Below, piece by piece: positions 8,519 through 17,582 of a stretch of 64,000 nucleotides of DNA. The position numbers and the translations under genes were made by a program. Origin of the DNA: Paenibacillus macerans. Its GTDB lineage: Bacteria > Bacillota > Bacilli > Paenibacillales > Paenibacillaceae. The stretch spans positions 124,001 to 188,000 of the forward strand of contig NZ_JAMBOE010000007.1 in NCBI RefSeq assembly GCF_023715465.1. The letters run 5' to 3'. Every line of letters starts with the position of its first letter. Within the stretch, counting starts at the first letter, position 1. Below the pieces are notes generated by a model. The model did not search any database. It saw only the letters and a program-made list of their open reading frames with translations, and was not told the DNA's origin.

Positions 8519-9655
8519 TTATTTTTTGCCCGGATCGATATCCTGCGGCCGCAGCCCTTCCCAAATATTCGGGATGTTGACCTGTTCCGGATGCTCGAAG
8601 ACGAGAAAGGCGGTCGGGAGATACCGCTCCCCGTATTCCGAGGACGGCTTGTTGACGATTTCCCCGCCTTGTTTCACCAACACGGTGGACGACCCGCCGT
8701 CCAGATTAGCGGCGATGACCGCGCCGTGCTCCAGCATGATCTGCTGCACGTCATACAGGCTCGCGCCGATGCTGTAGCCCGGCTGGCGCCCGTCGATCAC
8801 GACGAACAGAATCGCGCCGTCTTCCCTTTGCCCCATCGCCGTTCGCGGCGCGATGCCCCAGCCTTCTTTCTGGTTACGGATCTGCCCCTTGCCGTTGACG
8901 ATGATCCGCGGCTGGAACGTGACGGCTTCCTGAACCCCAAGCTCCTTCAACTCCTCCAGCGTATACTTCCCGGCGACCATCTTCCCCTGCTTGTCCAGTC
9001 CGACCACCTGGGTGGACGTTTTGGAGCCGAGGCCGTTGTAATAGAGCTTGCCTTGTGAAATCACAAGCCCGATCGGCTTAAAGCCGTTGCCTTTCCAATT
9101 CGGGTCGGCGAATCCCCCGCCATTGACGCCGGCGACGGCTCCGGTCCGCTGCACCATGCTCGACACTTTCTCGCCTTTGCCGCGTTTGGCCGGGACGCCG
9201 AGCCGGATTTTCGTCGGGTCGTTGACGGTCATGACGTATCCGTGATAACCGCTCCCCGAAACCTCTTCGATTTCGATAAGCGGTTTTTCTTCTTTGGTTT
9301 CTTCCTGCTGCGGGACCGCGATCGTATGGGTATCCTTCTCTTCGCCCATCTGCTCGAATTGGGCTTGATAGGCGGCCACCCGCTTGTCCAGCTCCGCTTG
9401 CCCGATAATATATTTGGCCCAATGCCGGTGCTGCGTCGTAATCAAGGTATCGGCCATAAGAAACCGGACGTTGTTGCCGGAAGGCGTAAAAAACAACCAT
9501 ATCATAGCTGCCATTCCGATCCATAACATCACCAGAAACACTCGTGAGGAAAAATAGATAAAGCCGCGTTTCCGCCGTTTTTGCGTTTTTCTGCGTTTTT
9601 GCCCCCGTTTCCCCCGTTTAACCGAGGTCCGGCTGGGTAAAGATGCTGTGGGCAT
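8519..9655 (-). CDS. Membrane-anchored phosphodiester glycosidase (NAGPA domain)
   Basis: A 378-aa protein with a Lys/Arg-rich N terminus (residues ~12-32), one transmembrane segment (FLVMLWIGMAAMIWLFF) and an extracytoplasmic NAGPA domain. Family signatures are GVNGGGFADPNWKGNGFKPIG and AANLDGGSSTVLV. This domain occurs in the lysosomal uncovering enzyme and in bacterial exopolysaccharide-linked proteins, where it cleaves sugar phosphodiesters, so a role in cell-surface polysaccharide turnover is inferred. ATG 9655 is chosen because AAGGGG lies 9 nt upstream; a longer frame to 9769 lacks a site. It is divergent from wrbA. Confidence 0.85.
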   Translation of the reverse strand: MPTASLPSRTSVKRGKRGQKRRKTQKRRKRGFIYFSSRVFLVMLWIGMAAMIWLFFTPSGNNVRFLMADTLITTQHRHWAKYIIGQAELDKRVAAYQAQFEQMGEEKDTHTIAVPQQEETKEEKPLIEIEEVSGSGYHGYVMTVNDPTKIRLGVPAKRGKGEKVSSMVQRTGAVAGVNGGGFADPNWKGNGFKPIGLVISQGKLYYNGLGSKTSTQVVGLDKQGKMVAGKYTLEELKELGVQEAVTFQPRIIVNGKGQIRNQKEGWGIAPRTAMGQREDGAILFVVIDGRQPGYSIGASLYDVQQIMLEHGAVIAANLDGGSSTVLVKQGGEIVNKPSSEYGERYLPTAFLVFEHPEQVNIPNIWEGLRPQDIDPGKK

Positions 9656-9800
9656 GTCGATTTTCCCCTTACCTTGTCTAAAAATCAAATAATGCTTATA
9701 TAACGAATACTCCGGTACGAAAGTTTCAGTAACCGAATAATTGCCGCGTTTTTCTCTCATACTTAGCATGATTCCAACCTATTACAGGAGGCATAAACGC

Positions 9801-10403
9801 ATGTCCGCAATTAAATTCGCAATCGTGTATTACAGCTCCACGGGAACTAATCATAAGCTGGCCAAGATGGCGGAGGAAGCCGCCAAGGGCAACGGGGCTG
9901 AAGTAAAGGTGATGAAAGTCCAGGAGCTCGCGCCGGAAGCGGCCATCAACGGCAATCCGCAATGGAAAGCCCATGTGGAAAACACCAAAGACGTCCCCGT
10001 CGTCACGCTCGACGATCTGCAATGGGCAGATGCCGTGCTGTTCAGCGTGCCTACGCGGTTCGGCAACGTTCCGGCGCAAATGAAGCAGTTTTTGGACACG
10101 ACCGGCGGACTGTGGTTTCAAGGCAAGCTGATCAATAAAGTCGTCAGCGCGATGTCATCAGCCCAAAATGACCACGGCGGTCAGGAAGCGACGATCTTGT
10201 CATTGTATACCACGATGTACCATTGGGGAGCCATCATCGCGGCACCGGGCTATACGGATCCCGTTCTGTTCACGACGGGCGGAAATCCTTACGGGACAAG
10301 CGTCACCGTCGATCAGGACGGCAACATGACCGAAAACGTTCAACCCGCCGTCGCGCATCAGGTGAAGCGGATGCTGGAGATCGCCGGCAAACTAAAAAGT
10401 TAA
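9801..10403 (+). CDS. wrbA: NAD(P)H:quinone oxidoreductase, WrbA type
   Basis: A 200-aa flavodoxin-like FMN protein. The N-terminal phosphate-binding loop YYSSTGTNHKLA, the PTRFGNVPAQMKQFLDTTGGLW motif and the AAPGYTDP segment are typical of WrbA (type IV quinone oxidoreductases), which carry out two-electron quinone reduction and limit redox cycling in the cytosol. The ATG at 9801 has AGGAGG 9 nt upstream. It is monocistronic. Confidence 0.92.
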   Translation: MSAIKFAIVYYSSTGTNHKLAKMAEEAAKGNGAEVKVMKVQELAPEAAINGNPQWKAHVENTKDVPVVTLDDLQWADAVLFSVPTRFGNVPAQMKQFLDTTGGLWFQGKLINKVVSAMSSAQNDHGGQEATILSLYTTMYHWGAIIAAPGYTDPVLFTTGGNPYGTSVTVDQDGNMTENVQPAVAHQVKRMLEIAGKLKS

Positions 10404-10471
10404 AGAAACGGTTTAAGGAGGCTGCCCTGGAAGGAAAATGGATAATTTTTTATATGAGGGGTTTCTATACC

Positions 10472-10508
10472 CAAAAAAACAAGGCCACCCACGGTTTGGG
10501 CGGCCTTG
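10472..10508 (-). terminator. Intrinsic terminator of the sugar-binding protein gene
   Basis: On the minus strand CAAGGCCGCCC pairs with GGGTGGCCTTG and is followed by TTTTTTT. Confidence 0.85.
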
Positions 10509-10541
10509 CCGTACGTTACTCGAACACGGGCAACACTTCTT

Positions 10542-11810
10542 TTACTTGCGGGCGGCGACTTTATCCCATTCTGTGTCCAACTGATTCAAGTAGGCGCCGG
10601 CATCCTTCTTTTGCAGGAATCCCTGGATCAAAGAGTCGAGCTTCATAGCTCCCGGAACATAGTGGTCCGCGAAGTCGGAAATTTGCCCGGCCGTGAACGC
10701 TTCTTTGAAGCCGTCCATGATCGGATCGTCCTGCGTAACTCCGGTGATCGCCGGGAATGCCTTCTGTTCGTCGATGTATTGCTTCACATTATCGGGCTGC
10801 AGCAAAAATTGAATGAATTTCATAGCTTCTTCCGGATGCTTTGTATTTTTCGAAACCGTCAGCAGCGTGTCCACCCCGGAAATCACTTTGTTTTGCGCCG
10901 GATCGTTGGTCGCCGGGAGCGGGAACACGCCGAGTTCGATCGAAGGGTTGGCTTTCTGAATTTCCGGTATCGCCCATACCCCTTGCAGATACATCGCGGA
11001 TTCACCCTTGGCGAAAGCGGTGTTGCCGTCATTGTAACCTTTGCCGAAAATATCCTTCTGCCCGTAATCGAGCAGCTTCAGTTGCTTCTCGGCCACTTCT
11101 TTTAACGTATCCGCAAACTTCACCGTGCCTTCCTGACGCTGCTTGAAAATATCGGTGCCGACGATGCTCGGCTCAAGAGCATTGAACGGCACTAGCGTGG
11201 TCCAAGAATCTTTATATGTGAGATAAAAGGCGTTTATCCCTTCCGCTTTGAATTTCTCGGCCACGGCGATGAATTCGTCCCAGGTTTTCGGTACTTCGAC
11301 GCCGGATTCCTTGAAGATTGTCTTATTGTAAATCACGCCGCTGGCGTTGGCGGAGAACGGAATCCCGCTCAGCTCCGCGGAGCCCGTCAGGTCGTTCAGC
11401 ATTTTGATATAAGCCGGTTGAATCGCCTGGACGAGCGGATCGTCCGTAAAGTCCTTAAACATGCCGCCGGCGGCCAGCGTCTTGAACGTGTCGGTGGCCC
11501 CGATTCCTACGACGTCCGGGATATCCTTTTTCGCCGCGCGGGTTTTCAGCACGGTTTCGGCGTCAGGCGGATTAACTTGGGTCACCTTGATTTCCGGATT
11601 GGCTTCGTTAAACTTGGCGATGAGCTTGTCGAACGTAGCTTTAGCTTCCGTTTTGTTTTGGAAAAATTCGATTTCGACCTTCTTGCCGGAGGAACCGCCG
11701 GAGGTTTGGCCCGCTGCCGCTCCCGTGTCATTTCCGGAGCCATTGCCGCAGGCGCTGAGCAGGGATACTGCCAGCAGGCCAGTCAATACGGGTGCTATTA
11801 TTTTCTTCAT
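10542..11810 (-). CDS. Sugar ABC transporter substrate-binding lipoprotein
   Basis: A 422-aa family 1 extracellular solute-binding protein. The lipoprotein signal ends at the lipobox LLSAC, followed by a Gly/Ser-rich tether. The mature part has the SBP_bac_1 pattern (KNTKHPEEAMKFIQFLLQPDNVKQY near residue 320). It captures a sugar or oligosaccharide outside the cell for the two permeases at 13209-14896. AGGGGG sits 10 nt before the ATG. The gene is divergent from the LacI regulator, and a perfect LacI-type operator lies 36 bp upstream of its start. No ATPase gene is nearby, so a shared MsmX-type ATPase is inferred. Confidence 0.9.
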   Translation of the reverse strand: MKKIIAPVLTGLLAVSLLSACGNGSGNDTGAAAGQTSGGSSGKKVEIEFFQNKTEAKATFDKLIAKFNEANPEIKVTQVNPPDAETVLKTRAAKKDIPDVVGIGATDTFKTLAAGGMFKDFTDDPLVQAIQPAYIKMLNDLTGSAELSGIPFSANASGVIYNKTIFKESGVEVPKTWDEFIAVAEKFKAEGINAFYLTYKDSWTTLVPFNALEPSIVGTDIFKQRQEGTVKFADTLKEVAEKQLKLLDYGQKDIFGKGYNDGNTAFAKGESAMYLQGVWAIPEIQKANPSIELGVFPLPATNDPAQNKVISGVDTLLTVSKNTKHPEEAMKFIQFLLQPDNVKQYIDEQKAFPAITGVTQDDPIMDGFKEAFTAGQISDFADHYVPGAMKLDSLIQGFLQKKDAGAYLNQLDTEWDKVAARK

Positions 11811-11845
11811 CGTCTTAAATCCCCCTGATCAAATTGGAGTGGAAA

Positions 11846-11861
11846 ACGTAAACGTTTACGT
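11846..11861. promoter_or_regulatory. LacI-type operator O1
   Basis: Perfect 16-bp palindrome ACGTAAACGTTTACGT just upstream of the binding-protein gene; identical to O4 at 13153. Its central CG and flanks match LacI-family operators. Confidence 0.85.
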
Positions 11862-11935
11862 AAATGACCCCGCTTTCTGGCGTTGTTTGCCCATTCTAGC
11901 CGATTCCTGATGTCCCAAAAAAGCCAAGGTTCAAT

Positions 11936-11950
11936 ACGTAAACGCTTACC
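11936..11950. promoter_or_regulatory. LacI-type operator O2
   Basis: Imperfect copy ACGTAAACGCTTACC in the divergent spacer, about 90 bp from O1 and 120 bp from O3, a layout that would allow DNA looping. Confidence 0.7.
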
Positions 11951-12023
11951 AAAAATATATAACCGGGATTTTGGTTTGTCAATGCCCTTTGAAAAAGCCC
12001 TTCTCTCCATGAAAAAAACGAAG

Positions 12024-12070
12024 TTGACAAAATAAAAGGCGCGTTCTAAGATTTGAGTAAGCGTTTACGT
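12024..12070 (+). promoter_or_regulatory. Promoter of the LacI gene with operator O3
   Basis: TTGACA (12024-12029), 17 nt, TAAGAT (12047-12052). The operator AGTAAGCGTTTACGT at 12056-12070 covers the expected start of transcription, so the regulator should repress its own gene. Confidence 0.75.
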
Positions 12071-12128
12071 TGGATGCCGCTCGTTCCTGCGTAAGCAAAA
12101 TTTATTGCAGACGGGACTGGTAAAGAAA

Positions 12129-13133
12129 ATGAACCCCACCATCAAGGACGTGGCTAACAAAGCCAATGTCTCCATCGCGACTGTGTCGCGGGTGCTCAAC
12201 AACCTGCCCGGATACTCGGAAAAGACGAAAGATAAGGTGTTTAAAGCCATCGAAGAAATCGGGTATCAGCCCAATGCGATCGCCCGCGGTCTGATCAATA
12301 AGCGGACGAATACGATCGGTGTCATGTTTCCCACCGTGTCCAGTCTCTTCTCTTCGGAAATTCTCCGCGGGGTGGAAGACTACGCCCAGGACAACGGCTA
12401 CAGCGTCGTGGTGTGCAATACCGATTCCGACGGAAAGCGGACGCTCAAATATTTGCAGGTACTGCGGGAGAAGCAGGTTGACGGCGTGATTTTTTCAAGC
12501 GAAGTGTTGAAGAAGGAGTACTATCAAGCATTAAAAAAAATGCAAATTCCGTTCGTGCTGGTCTCGACGGAGTCGAATTACAAGAACGTTCCGTACGTGA
12601 AAGTCGATGATTATAAGGCTGCCTTTGACGCCGTCCAGTATCTGATCCGGATCGGCCACCGGAAAATCGGCTTGATCGGCGGGACGAAACATGACAAAAT
12701 CGCCGGGGTCACAAGAATCGAAGGTTACAAGAAGGCGCTGGAGATGTACGGCCTAACTGTTGACCCCGCTTATATCGCTTACGGGGACTTCTTGTTCGAG
12801 AGAGGCTGCGAAGCGATGGAAATCCTGTTGCGGAAGGCTCCGGATATGACCGCCGTTTTCGCGGCCAGCGACGAGATGGCCATCGCCGCCCTTTCCGTAG
12901 CCGCCAAGCATGGGATCAAGGTTCCGGAGGACCTGTCGATTATAGGGTATGACGATCTCAAGCTGGCCCAAATGGTGGTCCCTCCTTTGACCACCGTCCG
13001 CCAGCCGCTGTATGACATGGGGAATCTGGCATCCCAGAAGCTGATCCGTATGATCAAAACCGGCGAAACCGAAAGCAGCCGGATTATGGCCCATTCGATC
13101 GTGGAAAGACAGACGGTAAAACCCTATGCCTGA
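12129..13133 (+). CDS. LacI family transcriptional regulator of the alpha-glucoside locus
   Basis: A 334-aa repressor with an N-terminal LacI helix-turn-helix (TIKDVANKANVSIATVSRVLNN) and hinge helix, then a periplasmic-binding-protein-like sensor domain (NTIGVMFPTVSS..., VDGVIFSSE, DLSIIGYDDLKLAQMVVPPLTTVRQP). It sits between the divergent binding-protein gene and the permease genes, with four matching operators in the locus, so it very likely senses an alpha-glucoside or a phosphate derivative. The ATG at 12129 is used although its ribosome binding site is weak; the TTG at 12105 has none. Autoregulation is expected from O3. Confidence 0.9.
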   Translation: MNPTIKDVANKANVSIATVSRVLNNLPGYSEKTKDKVFKAIEEIGYQPNAIARGLINKRTNTIGVMFPTVSSLFSSEILRGVEDYAQDNGYSVVVCNTDSDGKRTLKYLQVLREKQVDGVIFSSEVLKKEYYQALKKMQIPFVLVSTESNYKNVPYVKVDDYKAAFDAVQYLIRIGHRKIGLIGGTKHDKIAGVTRIEGYKKALEMYGLTVDPAYIAYGDFLFERGCEAMEILLRKAPDMTAVFAASDEMAIAALSVAAKHGIKVPEDLSIIGYDDLKLAQMVVPPLTTVRQPLYDMGNLASQKLIRMIKTGETESSRIMAHSIVERQTVKPYA

Positions 13134-13152
13134 TGTCTTTTTTTCGCACAAA

Positions 13153-13168
13153 ACGTAAACGTTTACGT
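13153..13168. promoter_or_regulatory. LacI-type operator O4
   Basis: Perfect palindrome ACGTAAACGTTTACGT between the regulator and the permease genes, identical to O1. It would control the permease-permease-glucosidase part separately. Confidence 0.8.
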
Positions 13169-13208
13169 TCATTTTCCATACTTCATTCCGTTTTGAGGAG
13201 GACCACCC

Positions 13209-14078
13209 ATGACCAAGCGCCGCACGGCCTTTTATTGGATGACTTTGCCCGCTCTGCTGCTGTTTTTCGCCTTTCACACCTACCCGGCCCTGCAGGGGAT
13301 ATTTTACGCCTTTACGAACTGGGACGGCTTTAGCGACGGTTATGAGTTCGTCGGGCTGAAAAATTTCATCAACGTATTCAAAGACACCAATGTGCTCGAA
13401 TCGTATATTTTCACATTCAAGTACGCGATCGTTTCAACGATTCTCATCAATGTTATCAGCCTGGTGATCGCGCTTGGGCTGAATGCGAAGATCAAAGCGA
13501 AAAACTTCTTCCGCGCCGTTTATTTCCTGCCGAACGTGCTGGGTGTTTTGATTATCGGCTACATTTTCAACTACCTGTTTTCCAACGCTTTTCCCGTTTG
13601 GGGCGAGAAGCTGGGCAGCGAGTTTTTCTCGACCAACCTGCTCGGAAACGCCGACTGGGCTTGGGCTGGTATCGTCATCGTCGGTGTCTGGCAGTCCATC
13701 GCCTACAATACGATCCTGTACCTGGCCGGGCTTCAGACCATTCCGAACGATCTTTATGAGGCCTCAAGCCTGGACGGCGCATCCAAATGGAAAGAGTTTT
13801 GGAAGATCACATTCCCGATGCTCGCTTCGTTTTTTACCATCAACATGGTTTTGGCCATGAAGGGCGGGCTCATGGTGTTTGACCAGATCATCGCGCTGAC
13901 CGGAGGCGGCCCGGGTACGGCTACCCGCTCGATCGCGCTGCTGATTTACCAAGGCGGGTTTACCGGCGGCGAATTCGCTTACCAGTCGGCCAACGCGGTC
14001 ATTTACTTTATCGTCATCGTGGCGATTTCCCTGTTCCAAATCAAAGTTCTGCAAAGACGGGAGTTGGATCAATTATGA
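13209..14078 (+). CDS. Sugar ABC transporter permease (MalF type)
   Basis: A 289-aa inner-membrane protein with six transmembrane segments. The cytoplasmic EAA loop YEASSLDGASKWKEFWKITFPML, which docks to the ATPase, is at about residue 180. GAGGAGG lies 7 nt before the ATG. It overlaps the next permease by 4 nt (ATGA), implying translational coupling. It forms the import channel with the second permease for the sugar captured by the lipoprotein at 10542-11810. Confidence 0.92.
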   Translation: MTKRRTAFYWMTLPALLLFFAFHTYPALQGIFYAFTNWDGFSDGYEFVGLKNFINVFKDTNVLESYIFTFKYAIVSTILINVISLVIALGLNAKIKAKNFFRAVYFLPNVLGVLIIGYIFNYLFSNAFPVWGEKLGSEFFSTNLLGNADWAWAGIVIVGVWQSIAYNTILYLAGLQTIPNDLYEASSLDGASKWKEFWKITFPMLASFFTINMVLAMKGGLMVFDQIIALTGGGPGTATRSIALLIYQGGFTGGEFAYQSANAVIYFIVIVAISLFQIKVLQRRELDQL

Positions 14079-14896
14079 GAAAACCTACAAACTGGCTGGC
14101 CACGGTTCTCATAGCGCTGGGCTCTCTGTTCATCCTGTTCCCGCTCTATATGACGGTGAGCATCGCGCTCAAAAATCCGGAGGAAATGGCGAAGTCGATC
14201 TTCTCGCCGCCCACGGGACTGCACTTCAGCAACTTTGCGCGGGCTATCGAAGCGACCGGTTTTTTTCATGCGTTGGCCAATAGCGCCGTCATCACCGTTG
14301 TATCCGTCGTTTGCATCCTGTTGACCAATTCACTGGTTTCTTATGCGATTGCGCGGAATATGAACCGCCGTTTTTTCAAGCTGCTGTATCTCTACTTTGT
14401 CAGCGCGATGTTCATCCCGTTTCAGATCATTATGCTGCCTGTCGTCAAAGTGACGACCGACCTGGGCATGAACAACATTCCGGGCCTCATCATGCTGTAC
14501 ATCGTTTACGGCCTGCCGTTTAACGTATTCGTCTACGTCGGATACATCCGCTCCGTGCCGATTGAACTGGAGGAAGCGGCCAGAGTTGACGGGACCTCGA
14601 CGTGGGGAACGTTCTGGCGGATCATCTTCCCGCTGCTCGCGCCGATCAGCGCGACCGTGGTGATTTTGTCCAGCTTGTCGACGTGGAACGACTTCCTGCT
14701 GCCGCTGATCCTGCTGGCCGAACCGGCGCAATATACGCTGCCGCTGGTGCAGTACGTCTTCCAGGGGCAATTCAGCACGGACTACAACCTGGCGTTCGCC
14801 TCCTATTTGCTGGCCCTGTTGCCGATGGTTATCGTTTACCTGTTTCTGCAAAAATGGATCATCAACGGCATTACGCAAGGCGCGGTCAAAGCATAG
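14075..14896 (+). CDS. Sugar ABC transporter permease (MalG type)
   Basis: A 273-aa partner permease with six transmembrane segments and the EAA loop EEAARVDGTSTWGTFWRIIFPLL near residue 170. It starts inside the stop of the first permease and is followed 50 bp later by the glucosidase gene, so all three are probably one transcript. Confidence 0.92.
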   Translation: MRKPTNWLATVLIALGSLFILFPLYMTVSIALKNPEEMAKSIFSPPTGLHFSNFARAIEATGFFHALANSAVITVVSVVCILLTNSLVSYAIARNMNRRFFKLLYLYFVSAMFIPFQIIMLPVVKVTTDLGMNNIPGLIMLYIVYGLPFNVFVYVGYIRSVPIELEEAARVDGTSTWGTFWRIIFPLLAPISATVVILSSLSTWNDFLLPLILLAEPAQYTLPLVQYVFQGQFSTDYNLAFASYLLALLPMVIVYLFLQKWIINGITQGAVKA

Positions 14897-14946
14897 GCTG
14901 CAGTTCAACCGGTTATGACTCAACTAAATAAAGAGGAGAGCTCATC

Positions 14947-16635
14947 ATGCAAAAAAAATGGTGGAAAGAAAGCGTAGTGTATCAAATTTACCCCCGCAGT
15001 TTTATGGACAGCAATGGCGACGGCATCGGGGATCTGCAAGGCATCGTGTCCAAACTCGATTACCTTATGACGCTTGGCGTCGATGTGATCTGGTTATGCC
15101 CCGTTTTCCGCTCGCCCAATGACGACAACGGCTACGACATCAGCGATTACCGGGAAATCATGGCCGAATTCGGCACGCTTGCCGATTGGCGGGAGCTGCT
15201 GGACGGCCTGCACGCGCGGGGCATGAAATTGATCATGGATTTGGTCGTAAACCATACTTCCGACGAACATGCCTGGTTTGCCGAATCCCGCAAATCGCCG
15301 GACAATCCGTACCGGGATTACTACATCTGGCGCCCGGGCAAGGACGGACGGGAACCAAACGACTGGAGTTCTTTTTTCGGCGGGCCGGCATGGGAGTATG
15401 ACGAGGCGACCGATGAATACTTCCTGCACCTGTTCTCCCGCAAGCAGCCCGACCTGAACTGGGATAACGAAGAGGTCCGCCGCGAAGTCTATGAGATGAT
15501 GGCCTGGTGGCTGGATCAGGGGATCGACGGCTTCCGTATGGACGTCATCAACCTGATTTCCAAAGTTCCGGAACTGCCGGATGCGGGGACGGACGTACGG
15601 GACGGAAGCTATCATTTTGGCGGAAAATATTTTGTCAACGGCCCGCGGGTCCATGAATACCTGCAGGAAATGAACCGGGAAGTGCTGTCGAAATACGATG
15701 TGATGACCGTCGGCGAGGCGATCGGCGCCAGCCCCGAGGATGCGCTGCATTATGTCGGTGAGGACCGCAGCGAGCTCAATATGATTTTCCATTTTGAACT
15801 GATGGATGTCGATTCCGGTCCCGGCGGCAAATGGGACGTCAAACCCTGGAGGCTTGCCGATATCAAAGCGAACATTACCAAATGGCAGACATCGCTGAAC
15901 GGAAAAGGCTGGAACAGCCTGTATTTGAACAATCACGATCAGCCGCGTTTGCTCTCCCGGTTTGGCGACGATGTCCGCTATGCGAAAGAATCAGGAAAAA
16001 TGCTGGCCACGCTCCTTCATACACTGCAGGGCACGCCTTATATTTATCAAGGTGAAGAAATTGGCATGACCAACGTGAAATTCGCTTCAATCGACGAATA
16101 CAAGGACATCGAGACGATCAACATGTACAGGGAATATAAGGCCTTGGGGCATCCGGAAGAAAAGATCATGAACTCCATTTACGTTAAAGGACGCGACAAT
16201 GCGCGCACGCCGATGCAGTGGAACGCGGAAGGGCAGGCCGGTTTTACGACGGGAACGCCCTGGATCGCCGTCAACCCAAATTACAAGGAGATCAACGTGG
16301 AGGCGGCCTTGGCGGATTCAGATTCCCTTTTCCACTATTACCGCCGTCTCATCGAATTGCGCAAACAGCACGAAATCATCGTTTACGGGGATTACGCCTT
16401 GCTCGCGGAAGACGATGACCGGGTATTCGCCTATTTGCGTTCGCTCGGAAACGAGCGGCTGCTCGTCATCCTGAATTTCTTCGGCGAAGAGAGCAGCTTT
16501 GCCCTCCCCGCCGAGGTTACCGGAGCGGACGCGGCGCTGCTCATCGGCAATTATCCGTGCGAGCCGCTGCCGGATCAGGAATTCTTGACGCTGCGGCCTT
16601 ACGAAGCCCGAGTGTACAAGTATGCAGTATCTTAA
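14947..16635 (+). CDS. malL: GH13 alpha-glucosidase / oligo-1,6-glucosidase
   Basis: A 562-aa cytosolic GH13 enzyme with the MalL pattern from the first residues (KWWKESVVYQIYPRSFMDSNGDGIGDLQGI). Conserved regions are MDLVVNHTSDEH, the nucleophile Asp in DGFRMDVINLIS, the acid/base Glu in TVGEAIG, and NNHDQPR. It should cut terminal alpha-glucosyl residues of imported oligosaccharides such as isomaltose, maltose or sucrose. GAGGAG lies 8-9 nt before the ATG. It is the last gene of the transport unit. Trehalose-6-phosphate hydrolase is a close relative but would be paired with a PTS, not an ABC importer. Its stop overlaps that of the convergent SDR gene. Confidence 0.9.
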   Translation: MQKKWWKESVVYQIYPRSFMDSNGDGIGDLQGIVSKLDYLMTLGVDVIWLCPVFRSPNDDNGYDISDYREIMAEFGTLADWRELLDGLHARGMKLIMDLVVNHTSDEHAWFAESRKSPDNPYRDYYIWRPGKDGREPNDWSSFFGGPAWEYDEATDEYFLHLFSRKQPDLNWDNEEVRREVYEMMAWWLDQGIDGFRMDVINLISKVPELPDAGTDVRDGSYHFGGKYFVNGPRVHEYLQEMNREVLSKYDVMTVGEAIGASPEDALHYVGEDRSELNMIFHFELMDVDSGPGGKWDVKPWRLADIKANITKWQTSLNGKGWNSLYLNNHDQPRLLSRFGDDVRYAKESGKMLATLLHTLQGTPYIYQGEEIGMTNVKFASIDEYKDIETINMYREYKALGHPEEKIMNSIYVKGRDNARTPMQWNAEGQAGFTTGTPWIAVNPNYKEINVEAALADSDSLFHYYRRLIELRKQHEIIVYGDYALLAEDDDRVFAYLRSLGNERLLVILNFFGEESSFALPAEVTGADAALLIGNYPCEPLPDQEFLTLRPYEARVYKYAVS

Positions 16636-17396
16636 AGATGCGATCCCCCGCTGGCGTCGATCAGTTGCCCCGTAATCCAACGGCTGTCTTCGGAAGACAG
16701 GAATGCGGCGATATCCGCGACATCCTGCGGCTGTCCCCATCTTCCGAAGATGGAATAGTCCGCGCCAAATTGACGCGAGTCCGGATCCTGGAGCATCGGG
16801 GCGTTCATCTCCGTCTCCACGAAGCCGGGCTGGATGGCATTGATCGTAATGCGGCGCGGGCCAAGCTGGGCGGACAAGGACAACGTCAGCGCGTTGATCG
16901 CCCCTTTTGTCATGCTGTAGGCGGCAACGCCGGGCAAAGAGATCCGCGTCACGGCCGATGATAGGTTAATGATCCGCCCCTCGTCCCGCAGTCTCGGCAA
17001 AGCTTGCTTGACCAGGAAAAACGGGACTTTCACGTTGATGTCCATAAGTTCGTTGAACACCTCTTCCGTAGTATCCTCAATCGGCAGCGTGGAGGCGATC
17101 CCCGCATTATTCACCAAAATATCGAACCTGGTGTCGTACGTGCGTGCTTTTAGCGCCACGTCCAATGCCTCATAAAACGCCCCCACGCTTTCGGCATCGC
17201 CGAATTTTTGACCTATCGCAAATGCGCTTCCCCCGTTTTGCTCAATGGCGCGGACGACCTCTTCGGCCGCTTCCCGGTTTTGCCCGTAATGGACGGCTAC
17301 CAATGCCCCTTCTTGCGCCAGACGCATCGCAATGGCTCTGCCGATCCCTCTGCTGGCTCCGGTAACCAGCGCGGTTTTTCCTGTTAATTTCCCCAT
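16632..17396 (-). CDS. Short-chain dehydrogenase/reductase
   Basis: A 254-aa classical SDR with cofactor motif TGASRGIG (residues ~14-21), NNAG at about 95, and catalytic Ser...YSMTK. It is likely NAD(P)H-dependent, of the FabG/3-oxoacyl reductase-like group; the true substrate is unknown. ATG 17396 is chosen because GGAGG lies 9 nt upstream. Its TAA (16634-16632) and malL's TAA (16633-16635) share TTAA, so the two genes converge with no spacer and no terminator. Confidence 0.88.
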   Translation of the reverse strand: MGKLTGKTALVTGASRGIGRAIAMRLAQEGALVAVHYGQNREAAEEVVRAIEQNGGSAFAIGQKFGDAESVGAFYEALDVALKARTYDTRFDILVNNAGIASTLPIEDTTEEVFNELMDINVKVPFFLVKQALPRLRDEGRIINLSSAVTRISLPGVAAYSMTKGAINALTLSLSAQLGPRRITINAIQPGFVETEMNAPMLQDPDSRQFGADYSIFGRWGQPQDVADIAAFLSSEDSRWITGQLIDASGGSHL

Positions 17397-17582
17397 GTTC
17401 CATAACCTCCAAAAATTTAATATTAAATTCAAATAGATTATGGCATAGGGAGGATTTTGTTATGTTGCTCTCTCATTCGTGCCCTGTACGCCTTGTTCAA
17501 GCTTTCGGAAACTTTTCATCCACCTCTTACGTAAAAGTTGATAGATATTGTCGATACTTTCTGAACTTTGGAGGTGGGGGAA

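Noticed and set aside
11846..11861. The palindrome as a CcpA cre site
   Set aside because: It resembles cre but is a perfect ACGTAAACGTTTACGT repeated four times around a local LacI gene, so a dedicated operator is the simpler reading; CcpA overlap is not excluded.
12753..13277. Minus-strand open frames opposite the LacI gene
   Set aside because: Shadow frames of a well-conserved coding gene with no ribosome binding sites and low-complexity composition.
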